Assembly (NCBI GenBank): GCA_965661085.1
Contig: CBFIDA010000010.1
Location: forward strand, 1-45,297
Length of the DNA stretch: 45,297 bases
Direction of reading: 5' to 3'
DNA from: CBFIDA01 sp965661085
GTDB taxonomy: Bacteria > Pseudomonadota > Gammaproteobacteria > Comchoanobacterales > Comchoanobacteraceae
Part shown: positions 8,944 to 17,158 of the stretch, piece by piece
Position numbering within the stretch: the stretch's first letter is position 1
Layout: every line of letters starts with the position of its first letter
Made by a program: the position numbers and the translations under genes
Notes under the pieces: model-generated
Database searches by the model: none
What the model saw: only the letters and a program-made list of their open reading frames with translations
What the model was told of the DNA's origin: nothing

Positions 8944-9318
8944 ATGTCGAATTCTTTATTGACCATCACACCCGAAGCCCATGCCTACTTGCTGGGCTAT
9001 CTGGCTGAGCAAGATCAGGCCGTTGGTGTGCGTTTTTCTGTGAAAAAAGCAGGATGTTCAGGATATCGTTATGTCACTGAGTGTGCCAAGTCTCGGCGTG
9101 ACACAGACATTGCGTTTGAAGTGGATGGTTTGTCCTGTTTGATGGACGAATCAAGTCGCCCAATGTTGGCCAGCATGACGTTGGATTATAAGATCATGGG
9201 CCCTGGTGTGGCACATTTGGTGTACATCAACCCGAATGCCACCAATGCCTGTGGATGTGGTGAGAGTTTCAGTTTCATCGGCGACGATGATGTGGCGCAT
9301 GAGGACGATGCGATATGA
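8944..9318 (+). CDS. sufA: A-type Fe-S carrier (SufA/IscA family)
   Basis: Carries Fe-S clusters from the SUF scaffold to client enzymes. The 124-residue product has the three conserved cysteines: Cys38 in KKAGCSGY, and Cys103 and Cys105 in ACGCGESF. The tail after the CGCG motif is acidic (GDDDVAHEDDAI) and longer than usual. Start ATG 8944 is preceded by GAGAGG about 6 bases away; the stop overlaps the next start (ATGA at 9315-9318). ErpA or IscA could be the alternative name; suf context favours sufA. Confidence 0.9.
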   Translation: MSNSLLTITPEAHAYLLGYLAEQDQAVGVRFSVKKAGCSGYRYVTECAKSRRDTDIAFEVDGLSCLMDESSRPMLASMTLDYKIMGPGVAHLVYINPNATNACGCGESFSFIGDDDVAHEDDAI

Positions 9319-9881
9319 GCCATGCAAAAGAGCCAGAAAAAGTCATCATGGTAGGCGATTGTCATGCATCGGTCATCCCATCGGGTCTGCCCATTTTGTT
9401 GGTCGAAGGCACAGAAGTGATGATCATTCAGAGTTTGGGTGGTGCCTATACGGTACAGGTGAATGGCAAATGGGTTAGGATTGCAGCCGAAGATGCCGCC
9501 AGCTTGGGCCCAGATTATGTCACCCCCAATGTTGAAGACAGTTGGCATGATGACATGACACTTGAGCAAAAGGTTTGGTCGTTGCTCAAAACATGTTATG
9601 ACCCTGAAATTCCGGTCGACATCGTCGAGCTTGGTCTGATTTACCATGTCGATCTCCAACCCATAGAGGCTGAAACATCAGATGCATCGCACCGTGCGCA
9701 TGTGGTGATGACACTGACCGCACCAGGATGTGGCATGGGGCCCGTTTTGATTGAAGACATCAAACAAAAATTACATCGGCTGTCCGACATCAAAGATGTG
9801 GTGGTCGAACTGGTTTTTGATCCGCCTTGGACCCAAGAACGCATGAGTGATGCAGCCAAATTACAATTGGGCATGTTTTAG
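9315..9881 (+). CDS. sufT: SufT, MIP18/DUF59-family Fe-S assembly factor
   Basis: SufT proteins act as auxiliary maturation factors for Fe-S proteins. The 188-residue product has an N-terminal extension of about 75 residues typical of the long SufT form. The DUF59 core follows, with DPEIPVDIVELGLIY and the signature TAPGCGMG containing the single conserved cysteine, and it ends in VFDPPWTQERMS. It is the last gene of the suf run, coupled to sufA by ATGA overlap. No clear terminator was seen before the convergent gene ending at 9926. Confidence 0.92.
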   Translation: MSHAKEPEKVIMVGDCHASVIPSGLPILLVEGTEVMIIQSLGGAYTVQVNGKWVRIAAEDAASLGPDYVTPNVEDSWHDDMTLEQKVWSLLKTCYDPEIPVDIVELGLIYHVDLQPIEAETSDASHRAHVVMTLTAPGCGMGPVLIEDIKQKLHRLSDIKDVVVELVFDPPWTQERMSDAAKLQLGMF

Positions 9882-9925
9882 CTGTATCTTGAGGGGGCAC
9901 ACCCTGCCCGTGAGGGCGACATGTG

Positions 9926-10663
9926 TCACTGCAATAAACCCATCGGCGTGTACCCACCATATCCTTTTTTTTCTTCTTTGCTGTCATGGGTGTATCTTGG
10001 CGTTCCAACGGCGCAAGGCTGGTTTTCATAGGATGAGTATGCTTGCAGTATGGCTTGGCACTCATGGGCCATAAAAGCATCTTGATGGATGGTGTGATAC
10101 AGACATTGTACTGTGTGCATGATCAGTCCAAGGCACAGGAGTCCACCAGCGCAATACAATAGGATTTGTGCATAAAGTGGCAGGATTGTGGTCACCCATG
10201 GTAAAGATGTTGTGCCCGTGATGATCAGAATGCCCAGCAATGCGCGTATGCCGTAGACATACCAAAGACGTCGATCACTTGCTTTGGAGAACCTACATTC
10301 AGTGGATGTGACAATGTTCTTTAAGAATCTTTTTCTCCTTTGCGACGCACATGCTTTTGAATCATTGTGTATGGTATGCAGTATGGGCCAGCTGTGCTGC
10401 AAAAGGTTGGTGCCCGCAAACAGTTTGAAGGTTTGAAAATCAACGGATTTTCCTTTTTCGAATGCTTCATGCCAGTGGTGGAGGATCTTGGATTTTGTAT
10501 CGTCAGACAGGGTTCGAATGGCGTACTGAAGCTCGGATGCAAAGGTGTTGTTTTGAGATTTTTCTATTGTGCCTGGTTGGTGACGGTGATGAGGTCGCAG
10601 CAGCATGCAGAGCAAAGGGTTTTCTTGAGGTTCATGCTGTATGTGTCTGAGTGATTTTCTCAA
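9926..10663 (-). CDS. Hypothetical protein with two transmembrane helices
   Basis: Not recognised. The first about 130 residues are polar and helix-prone, with several basic clusters. They are followed by two hydrophobic segments (near ALLGILIITGTTSLPWVTTI and AQILLYCAGGLLCLGLIM) and a short polar C-terminal tail with many Tyr. The start is uncertain: the longest frame begins at a TTG (10663), the first ATG is at 10606, and neither has a good ribosome site. A 17-bp perfect hairpin lies 5 bases upstream of the longest version. It follows xthA on the same strand. Confidence 0.55.
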   Translation of the reverse strand: MRKSLRHIQHEPQENPLLCMLLRPHHRHQPGTIEKSQNNTFASELQYAIRTLSDDTKSKILHHWHEAFEKGKSVDFQTFKLFAGTNLLQHSWPILHTIHNDSKACASQRRKRFLKNIVTSTECRFSKASDRRLWYVYGIRALLGILIITGTTSLPWVTTILPLYAQILLYCAGGLLCLGLIMHTVQCLYHTIHQDAFMAHECQAILQAYSSYENQPCAVGTPRYTHDSKEEKKGYGGYTPMGLLQ

Positions 10664-10667
10664 GGAT

Positions 10668-10707
10668 GACAGTCACAACCCATGTTTTGACATGGGTTGT
10701 GACTGTC
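10668..10707. repeat. Perfect 17-bp inverted repeat with 6-base loop
   Basis: GACAGTCACAACCCATG (10668-10684) is followed by TTTTGA and then its exact reverse complement (10691-10707). It sits between xthA and the two-TM hypothetical gene, both on the minus strand. No T-run follows on either strand, so it is not a standard intrinsic terminator. It may be an RNA-processing or stabilising hairpin or a protein-binding palindrome. Confidence 0.85.
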
Positions 10708-10799
10708 TTGGGAAAATTGGCACTGGTTTGCGGTCAGTGCAGGCATGAGGGAGGATGCCCATGTGATGCATCATTTGAATTCAGATGGCTGAGGGTGCG

Positions 10800-11585
10800 T
10801 CAACACCTTGCCAAATCATAGGTGATGGTCAGAGGCGCATGGTCTGAAAAGACAGGATCTTTATGGATGGTGGCAGATTGAATGGTGTCACGCAGTTGTG
10901 GGCTGACCACTTGATAATCGATGCGCCACCCAACGTTGTTGGCACGTGCATTGGCGCGATACGTCCACCAGGTGTACAGATCATCTCCTTGATGGAGAAC
11001 ACGAAAGGCATCCACCCATCCTAAATCATCAAAGCATTGGTCCAGCCAAGTCCGTTCTTCAGGCAGAAAGCCTGAGTTTTTTTGGTTGTTGCGCCAGTTT
11101 TTAAGATCACGCTGCTGATGGGCAATGTTCCAGTCTCCACAGATGACGATGGGTTTGGATGAAGTGATGTTGGCCTTTAGGTAGTGAGCAAAGAAGAAAT
11201 CCATACAATCGTATTTGATGGTTTGTCTTGCGCTGCCAGATGTGCCTGAAGGCAGGTAGATGGAGCACACAATCAGTTGGTCGAACTCTGCGGCGATGAA
11301 TCGGCCTTCCTGATCAAAAATTGGGTGCCCCAGTGTGGTTTCGATGGCCAAAGGTTGATGGCGGCTGAGTATGCCCACACCACTGTAGCCTTTTTTTTCT
11401 GCATCGGCATAGTGGCAGTGGTGTCCTATTGGCCAAAAGCAAGGGTCTTCGAGATGTTGCATTTGTGCTTTGGTTTCTTGAACACAGAGTACGTCTGGCC
11501 CATGAGCATGGAACCAGTCAAAAAACCCTTTGCGTTGGGCAGCACGAATGCCATTGAGGTTGGCGGTTGTGATGGAGATGGGCAT
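10800..11585 (-). CDS. xthA: Exodeoxyribonuclease III / AP endonuclease
   Basis: Cuts DNA at abasic sites and degrades from 3' ends in base-excision repair. The 261-residue product has the ExoIII landmarks: VLCVQETKAQ (catalytic Glu), GYSGVGILSR, IYLPSG, CGDWNIAH (Asp/Asn), WRIDYQVVS and FSDHAPLTITYDL (Asp-His). The ATG at 11585 (MPISITTANLNGIRAA) matches the family N-terminus, with AAGGA about 8 bases upstream; the frame runs open to 11681 without family-like sequence. It is divergent from cpoB. Confidence 0.95.
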   Translation of the reverse strand: MPISITTANLNGIRAAQRKGFFDWFHAHGPDVLCVQETKAQMQHLEDPCFWPIGHHCHYADAEKKGYSGVGILSRHQPLAIETTLGHPIFDQEGRFIAAEFDQLIVCSIYLPSGTSGSARQTIKYDCMDFFFAHYLKANITSSKPIVICGDWNIAHQQRDLKNWRNNQKNSGFLPEERTWLDQCFDDLGWVDAFRVLHQGDDLYTWWTYRANARANNVGWRIDYQVVSPQLRDTIQSATIHKDPVFSDHAPLTITYDLARC

Positions 11586-11747
11586 GCAGGAATCCTTGGT
11601 GGCGCTGTTGCGGTGCATGTGAGATGTACGGTCCTGTAGGATAACATGTGCGCATGTTTGGTGCCACAACAGCGTATGCATCCTTGCCTTGTCGATTTCA
11701 TGAGATTGATGTTAAGCTTATGGCACAATGCACTCGGGAGCTTGAGC

Positions 11748-12539
11748 ATGAAAAAAACAAACTGGATGATGGTGGTGTTGGGTCTATGGCTGCAAAGCCA
11801 ACTTGTGGCATTTTTTGATCATGATCTGCTTTCGGCGCCAGATGACACAGACCACCATGCGGTTGTCATGCAATCTGACGATTCGGATGATGCATCTTTG
11901 GTCGGCCCTGATGATGAAAATGTGACTTCAGATGATGACCTTGAGCGCACACAGCACCGCAGTGCCACCACTGAAACAGAAGTGCGGGCCACGTTGTCCC
12001 TGATGCAGGCAGCCCTCAAAAAGACACAGGAGCAGGTGGCACGTTTGGAAGCCAATCGTCAGGACCTGGTGCGCACGCTCGAGCGTTTGGAGCGACAAGT
12101 GCGTGTGCTTGAGGCTCAAAAACAGGATGATGCAGATGCCCCCAAAGTGGGGACGCAAGCACCCTCGGGGTTGACGTTACAGCAGTGGTATGATCATGCA
12201 TTTTTGGCCTTGAAGGCCAAACGCTACAACGTGGCAGCCGAAGGGTTTGCGAAAGTGGTGAAGCAGGGCGGTCAACAAGCTGTGGTGGCCGATGCTTATT
12301 ATTGGCAAGGACAAATTCAAATTGTTCAAGCCAACTATAGGGATGCCCGCCAAACTTTCGAGACGTTGTTGTCTCAGTTTCCAAAGTTCAGCAAAGCTGC
12401 AGACGTATGGTTGAAACTGGGCATGATTGAGGCGCGATTGGGTCATCGGTCACGTGCACGTCAACGCTTTCAGAAGGTCATGAAACTTTACCCCGAATCT
12501 GTGGCCAGTCAAATGGCCCAGCATGCACTGAGTTTGTGA
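11748..12539 (+). CDS. cpoB: CpoB/YbgF-type periplasmic coiled-coil TPR protein
   Basis: CpoB coordinates PBP1B and the Tol-Pal machine during septal wall synthesis. The 263-residue product has an N-terminal hydrophobic segment (MMVVLGLWLQSQLVAF) that would act as signal sequence, then an acidic linker. A coiled coil follows around residues 85-135 (LEANRQDLVRTLERLERQVR), then two to three TPR units from about 145 to the end (WYDHAFLALKAKRYNVAAEG, AYYWQGQIQIVQANYRDARQ). In most gammaproteobacteria cpoB follows tol-pal; here it is directly upstream of ftsQ. ATG 11748 was chosen for the signal sequence; the frame is open from 11646. Confidence 0.85.
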   Translation: MKKTNWMMVVLGLWLQSQLVAFFDHDLLSAPDDTDHHAVVMQSDDSDDASLVGPDDENVTSDDDLERTQHRSATTETEVRATLSLMQAALKKTQEQVARLEANRQDLVRTLERLERQVRVLEAQKQDDADAPKVGTQAPSGLTLQQWYDHAFLALKAKRYNVAAEGFAKVVKQGGQQAVVADAYYWQGQIQIVQANYRDARQTFETLLSQFPKFSKAADVWLKLGMIEARLGHRSRARQRFQKVMKLYPESVASQMAQHALSL

Positions 12540-12570
12540 GGTTTGGTGTGATGGTTTGGATGATGTGTGT

Positions 12571-13272
12571 ATGACCAGGCGGCAATGGTTTGATGGCGGA
12601 TTGTGTGTTGGGGTGCTGGTGTTTGTGGTGTGGTGTTATGGCTGGGTTTTGTCGGTGCCACCTTCAGAAATCATGATTGTGGCAGATTGGCGTCAAATTC
12701 AAAAGCCTTTGGTGGCCAAAGCGGTCGAGGGTGTGGTACGGCATCACCCACACTTTTTTTCATTGCAAGATTTGCAGGGTGCTCTGGTGCATGTGCCATG
12801 GGTTGAATCGGCCACGCTCAAGCGCATTGGACATCATGGTTTGCATGTGCAGTTGGTGCCACAGCAGGTGGTGGCGCGCTTGACAGCAGGACGATGGTTG
12901 TTGGCAGATGGGCGTGTGGTGCATGCCATAGACACCCCTTTTGCCTCAGAACGTTTGCCCATTTTTGATGGCGAAGATGGCGATTTCCCGCGCATGTTGG
13001 TCTTTTATCGTCAAATGCGCCATGCTTTGCTTAAGGCGCCTTGGCAAATTCGTGTTGTGCGCTACCGAGCCTTTTCAACACAATGGCAAGTTGAGTTGTC
13101 CGATGACATCCTGATACGTCTAGGCAAAGCCTCTTTGGCGCAGGCACATTTTGACCGTTGGATCCGTGCATGGCCAATGTTGAAAAAAAGACACCATCAC
13201 ATTGGACAGCATTATTACGACATGCGTTACCCCGATGGATTTGCGGTGGGAGCATTGAAGGCATCGGCATAA
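12571..13272 (+). CDS. ftsQ: Cell division protein FtsQ
   Basis: Bitopic inner-membrane divisome protein linking early and late division proteins. The 233-residue product has a short cytoplasmic tail and one transmembrane helix (LCVGVLVFVVWCYGWVL). The POTRA domain includes FFSLQDLQGALVHVPWVESATLKR, here split as FFSLQDLQGALV and HVPWVESATLKR. It ends in the family-typical DMRYPDGFAVGA. ATG 12571 follows GGATGA by about 7 bases; an in-frame TTG at 12556 is the alternative. It is about 30 bases after cpoB, suggesting one transcript. Usual upstream neighbours murC, murB and ddl are absent. Confidence 0.9.
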   Translation: MTRRQWFDGGLCVGVLVFVVWCYGWVLSVPPSEIMIVADWRQIQKPLVAKAVEGVVRHHPHFFSLQDLQGALVHVPWVESATLKRIGHHGLHVQLVPQQVVARLTAGRWLLADGRVVHAIDTPFASERLPIFDGEDGDFPRMLVFYRQMRHALLKAPWQIRVVRYRAFSTQWQVELSDDILIRLGKASLAQAHFDRWIRAWPMLKKRHHHIGQHYYDMRYPDGFAVGALKASA

Positions 13273-13486
13273 ACTGAGATTGGTGCGTTGTTTGGCGGGA
13301 CGGATTGATTTTTGTATCGATCGATGCATGGACTGCATTGATTTTTATTTTGATTTCCTATTTTGTGCGGTGTGTTGCTTCCGCCGACTTCAATCCGATG
13401 TGCATTGAAGGTCGATAGGGTCATCGTGTTTTGAGGCAAATACAGTGCATCAACAGACACCATTGTCGCAATTGACTTGTCTCATA

Positions 13487-13495
13487 TGGGATAAT
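13487..13495 (+). promoter_or_regulatory. Candidate extended -10 promoter ahead of ftsA
   Basis: TGGGATAAT is a TGn extended -10 with hexamer GATAAT (5 of 6). TTGACT lies only 12 bases upstream of the hexamer, too near to serve as a normal -35, so the extended -10 would have to suffice. Confidence 0.3.
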
Positions 13496-13532
13496 TTGCG
13501 TAAGATGGGTGCGGGTGTGTGTGAGATATTGC

Positions 13533-13561
13533 TTGCAAACCCTTGAGGTGCAAATTAATAT
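13533..13561 (+). promoter_or_regulatory. Candidate sigma-70 promoter ahead of ftsA
   Basis: TTGCAA (13533-13538) and TAATAT (13556-13561) are separated by exactly 17 bases, giving a leader of about 170 bases before the ftsA ATG at 13740. Confidence 0.3.
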
Positions 13562-13739
13562 GGCTTTGAAATTGGAATGCAAACTGCATGCTCAAAGCAC
13601 ACTGTTGTGCGGCATCACAGAATGATGGGTTACAATCGTGAATGTTTTCAATTGTGTTTTGGCTTGGTTGTATCTGTGTTCTAAGGTAAATTGATATTGT
13701 TGGTTGTCTGTGACACCAAAACATTGGGCAAGGATCTAT

Positions 13740-14987
13740 ATGAACTCAAAGGGAAAGCCAAAACTCATCTGTGGATTGGACATTGGTACCACCAAGGTGA
13801 TTGCTGTTTGTGCGGAGTTGTTGGAAAACAATGAAATCAAAATTTTAGGTTATGGTAAAGCCCCCTGTCGCGGTCTAAAGCGCGGGGTGGTGGTCGACAT
13901 CGAGCTCACCAAAAGCGCCATCAAGGAAGCTGTGGTTGCTGCAGAGTTGAATGCAGGGGTGCAATGCAAGGATGTGTTTGTCGGCATTGCAGGCAGTCAC
14001 ATCAAGAGCCTCAATTCTTACGGCATTGTGGGCGTACGTCACCACGAAGTGACACAGGCAGATGTTGAGCGTGTCATCGATGCTGCCCGTGCTGTGGCTT
14101 TGCCTGACAGTGAGCGTGTTTTGCATGTTTTGCCCCAAGAATTTTTCATCGACAACCAAGAAGGCATCCGTGATCCCATCGGCATGTCTGGCGTCCGCTT
14201 GGAAGCCAAAGTACACATTGTGACCGGTGCGGGCAGTGCGGTGCAAAACATTGTCAAATGTGTGCGCAAATGTGATCTCAACGTCCAGGATGTGGTGTTG
14301 GAGCAGCTGGCATCCAGCTATGCTGTCTTGTCAAAAGACGAAAAAGAGTTGGGCGTCTGTTTGATTGACATTGGCGGTGGCACCACAGACATCGCGGTTT
14401 TTGTTGATGGGTCCATACGTTACTCCTCGGCCATTCCCATTGCGGGGGATCAGGTCACCAATGACATTGCCATTGCGCTGCGCACTCAAACCCAATTTGC
14501 TGAAAAAGTAAAGCTGGATTTTGCAACCGTTTGTCGAGACGACATCAACCCAGAAGCCACCATTGAAGTGCCAAATGTCTCTGAACAATCCACTTCGCGG
14601 ACCATTCCACTTCAGCTCGTGTCGGATGTGGTGCATGCGCGTTATGAAGAATTGTTCGTTTTGGTGTTGGCAGAATTGAGAAAAAGTGGCTTTCATGATC
14701 GTGTGGCTTCTGGTATTGTTTTGACTGGTGGTGGCAGCAATGTCAATGGTGGTGTTGCGTTGGCTGAAAAAACATTTGGCATGCCTGTGCGACGCGCAGT
14801 GCCTTCCGAATGTTCTTTGTTGACCGACGGGATGGCCAAACCAGAGTTCTCAACATCGGTGGGATTGTTGTCGTATGGTTTGCAAGCTTTTTTTGCAGAT
14901 GAAGCTGAGGTGCAAAGTCGGGTTGGGTTTGCTGGTCATGCTGGCATACTGAGTAAACTTAAAGGCTGGTGGGTGGAAACCTTCTGA
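13740..14987 (+). CDS. ftsA: Cell division protein FtsA
   Basis: Actin-like protein that tethers FtsZ to the membrane and recruits the divisome. The 415-residue product has the phosphate-binding motifs of the actin/Hsp70 fold (GLDIGTTKV near the N-terminus, LIDIGGGTTDIAVF near 205-218, VLTGGGSNVNG). It ends in an amphipathic membrane-targeting helix (LSKLKGWWVETF). ATG 13740 has AAGGA 6 bases upstream and matches the family N-terminus; a TTG at 13704 is open in frame but lacks a site. ftsZ begins about 20 bases downstream. Confidence 0.96.
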   Translation: MNSKGKPKLICGLDIGTTKVIAVCAELLENNEIKILGYGKAPCRGLKRGVVVDIELTKSAIKEAVVAAELNAGVQCKDVFVGIAGSHIKSLNSYGIVGVRHHEVTQADVERVIDAARAVALPDSERVLHVLPQEFFIDNQEGIRDPIGMSGVRLEAKVHIVTGAGSAVQNIVKCVRKCDLNVQDVVLEQLASSYAVLSKDEKELGVCLIDIGGGTTDIAVFVDGSIRYSSAIPIAGDQVTNDIAIALRTQTQFAEKVKLDFATVCRDDINPEATIEVPNVSEQSTSRTIPLQLVSDVVHARYEELFVLVLAELRKSGFHDRVASGIVLTGGGSNVNGGVALAEKTFGMPVRRAVPSECSLLTDGMAKPEFSTSVGLLSYGLQAFFADEAEVQSRVGFAGHAGILSKLKGWWVETF

Positions 14988-15010
14988 ACAGACTCAAAGA
15001 GGAGAGTGTG

Positions 15011-16258
15011 ATGTTTGAATTGGCACATCATGAGCAGTCGGGTGCAAATCTGCTCGTCATTGGTGTGGGTGGCGGTGGCAGCAATGCGGTACAACACATG
15101 GTCAACTCTGGTTCCATACATGGTGTTGAATTTGCCTGTGCCAACACCGATGCGCAAGCACTGCAAAATGCCACCAACGTGACGACGATGCAGCTGGGCG
15201 TGGCACTGACCAACGGTTTGGGTGCGGGTGCCAATCCCGATATTGGCAAACGTTCAGCACAAGAAGACCGTGAAAAAATTTATGATTTGATCAAAGGCAC
15301 CGATTTGCTTTTCATCACAGCAGGCATGGGGGGTGGTACAGGCACCGGTGCAGCACCTGTCTTTGCAGAGGTTGCACGAGAGCTGGGCATATTGACCGTT
15401 GCGGTCATCACCAAGCCATTTGCTTTCGAAGGCCAAAAACGCTTGAAGGTTGCTGAACAAGGCATTGCAGAACTCAGCAGACATGTTGACTCATTGATCA
15501 CCATTCCCAACAACAAGCTGTTGTCTGTGCTAGGAAAATCAGCCAGCCTATTGGATGCATTCAAAGCAGCCAATGAAGTGCTTCAGGGGGCGGTTGAGGG
15601 CATCTCAGATTTGATCACCAAGCCTGGTTTGATCAATGTGGATTTTGCCGATGTGCGCACCGTCATGTCTGAAATGGGCATGGCCATGATGGGCACAGGT
15701 GAAGCCACGGGTGAAGAGCGTGCCAAAGAGGCCGCAGAACTGGCGGTGTCCAGTCCGCTTTTAGACGACATCGATTTGTCTGGTGCCAAAGGGGTATTGG
15801 TCAATCTTACGGCTGGCAGCAACATGACCATTGGTGAATTTGAGATTGTTGGCGATACAGTACGCGCCTTCACTTCAGAAGATGCCACGGTGGTCGTGGG
15901 GACAGTCATCGATATGGATCTCCAGGATGAAATGAAAGTCACGGTCGTGGTGACGGGCTTGTCCAGCAAGCATGGCCCCACTCCCACCACCCAACATGTT
16001 TCGGGGTTGAAGAAAGCAGCCGCTTCTGCGGCATCAGCCAGCCCCCAGCATGACATGGTCAATGCCAGTTCGGTGACGGGGACACAGACCCCATCAGCAC
16101 GTGCACATGTTGATTATCAGTCTTTGTCTCGGCCCACGCTCTTGCGCAATCAGATGTCTCCCACAGAGGTGCCTCTGAACACCACCGATGACATCGATTA
16201 TCTTGATATTCCGACATTCCTTCGACAAGAAAAAGCGGAGCAAGACGCCACTCAATGA
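15011..16258 (+). CDS. ftsZ: Cell division protein FtsZ
   Basis: Tubulin-like GTPase forming the division ring. The 415-residue product has the nucleotide motif GGGGSNAVQHM near 20-30 and the tubulin signature GGGTGTGAAP at 107-116. A variable Ser/Thr-rich linker (about 320-395) is followed by the conserved C-terminal peptide DYLDIPTFLRQ that binds FtsA and, in this class, ZipA and ZapD. ZapD is encoded at 22.5 kb. ATG 15011 follows AGGAG. lpxC begins about 25 bases after the stop. Confidence 0.98.
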   Translation: MFELAHHEQSGANLLVIGVGGGGSNAVQHMVNSGSIHGVEFACANTDAQALQNATNVTTMQLGVALTNGLGAGANPDIGKRSAQEDREKIYDLIKGTDLLFITAGMGGGTGTGAAPVFAEVARELGILTVAVITKPFAFEGQKRLKVAEQGIAELSRHVDSLITIPNNKLLSVLGKSASLLDAFKAANEVLQGAVEGISDLITKPGLINVDFADVRTVMSEMGMAMMGTGEATGEERAKEAAELAVSSPLLDDIDLSGAKGVLVNLTAGSNMTIGEFEIVGDTVRAFTSEDATVVVGTVIDMDLQDEMKVTVVVTGLSSKHGPTPTTQHVSGLKKAAASAASASPQHDMVNASSVTGTQTPSARAHVDYQSLSRPTLLRNQMSPTEVPLNTTDDIDYLDIPTFLRQEKAEQDATQ

Positions 16259-16283
16259 TGGTGTTGTGCCAGTAGGTTGTTTT

Positions 16284-17153
16284 ATGCAAAAAACCATCAG
16301 AAACATTGTTGCTGCGGAAGGGGTTGGTATTCATATGGGCCTGAAAGCCCGCATGCGCTTGTTGCCTGCTGCCCCCAATACCGGCATTGTCTTTCGTCGC
16401 ATTGATTTGCCAAATCATCCTGAGATCAAAGCCAGCTGGCAGCATGTGGGTGAAACTTTTCGTTGCACTTGCTTGAGTCGTGCGGATGTGACCATCTATA
16501 CTGTAGAGCATTTGTTGGCGGCCATTGCTGGCCTGGGTGTTGACAATTTGATTGTTGAGCTTGATCAGAAAGAAGTGCCCATCATGGATGGCAGTGCCAT
16601 ATGTTTTGTTTTTCTATTACAGTCAGCTGGTCTTGTTTTACAAGAAAACACCCAGAAAAAATATTTACGTGTGTTGAAAAAAGTGACCGTTGAGGTGGAC
16701 GGTAAATGTGCATCGCTTGAGCCCTATGACGGTTTTTATATTCGTTATCAAGGTGAGTTTGATCATCCATTGTTCGATGCAACCAATCAATGTTTCAGCT
16801 TGAGCTTCAACGCCAGTGCTTTTGTTCAAGAGTTGAGTCGTGCCAGAACCTTTGGGTTCATGCGCGACATTGAGGCGCTAAGGGCGAAAAACCTGATACT
16901 TGGAGGCAGCACAGACAATGCCGTGGTCATAGGCCCAGATGGCGTGATCAACCCATCTGGATTGCGTTATCATGATGAATGTGTGCGTCACAAAGTGCTG
17001 GATGTGGTTGGGGACTTGGCATTGGCGGGTCATGCCATGTTGGCACGTTTTGATGGTCTGAAGAGTGGGCACAGCATCAATTATGCGCTGTTAAAAGCTT
17101 TGATGTCTGATCCATCTGGCTATGAATACGTCGCATTGAAATCGGCGGCATAA
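16284..17153 (+). CDS. lpxC: UDP-3-O-acyl-N-acetylglucosamine deacetylase LpxC
   Basis: Zinc enzyme of the committed step of lipid A synthesis in the cytoplasm. The 289-residue product has the zinc ligands His76 in YTVEHLLAA and His236 and Asp240 in CVRHKVLDVVGD, the catalytic His263 in SGHSINYALL, and the FMRDIE and ARTFGF loops. ATG 16284 (MQKTIRNIVAAEGVGIHMG) matches the family N-terminus; the frame is open from 16188 inside ftsZ. It converges with dciA, whose stop is 6 bases away. Its presence together with Kdo and Lpt genes shows that lipopolysaccharide is made. Confidence 0.97.
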   Translation: MQKTIRNIVAAEGVGIHMGLKARMRLLPAAPNTGIVFRRIDLPNHPEIKASWQHVGETFRCTCLSRADVTIYTVEHLLAAIAGLGVDNLIVELDQKEVPIMDGSAICFVFLLQSAGLVLQENTQKKYLRVLKKVTVEVDGKCASLEPYDGFYIRYQGEFDHPLFDATNQCFSLSFNASAFVQELSRARTFGFMRDIEALRAKNLILGGSTDNAVVIGPDGVINPSGLRYHDECVRHKVLDVVGDLALAGHAMLARFDGLKSGHSINYALLKALMSDPSGYEYVALKSAA

Positions 17154-17158
17154 ACATT

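Larger units (their letters stand above)
13273..13739 (+). other. Non-coding gap between ftsQ and ftsA
   Basis: About 470 bases with no supported gene. In related bacteria ftsQ and ftsA usually touch, so a gap this long is unusual. It holds two candidate promoters: an extended -10 TGGGATAAT at 13487-13495 and a spaced pair at 13533-13561. I see no terminator after ftsQ and no recognisable gene remnant. Short open frames on the minus strand show no ribosome site or recognisable sequence. Confidence 0.6.

Noticed and set aside
10507..10525. GGGTTCGAAT resembling a tRNA T-arm
   Set aside because: No acceptor or anticodon stem can be built around it, and it lies inside the two-TM hypothetical gene.
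10627..10641. 15-base identity with positions 27-41 (GAGGTTCATGCTGTA)
   Set aside because: A single short match between two unrelated places, without flanking similarity or inverted ends; treated as chance.
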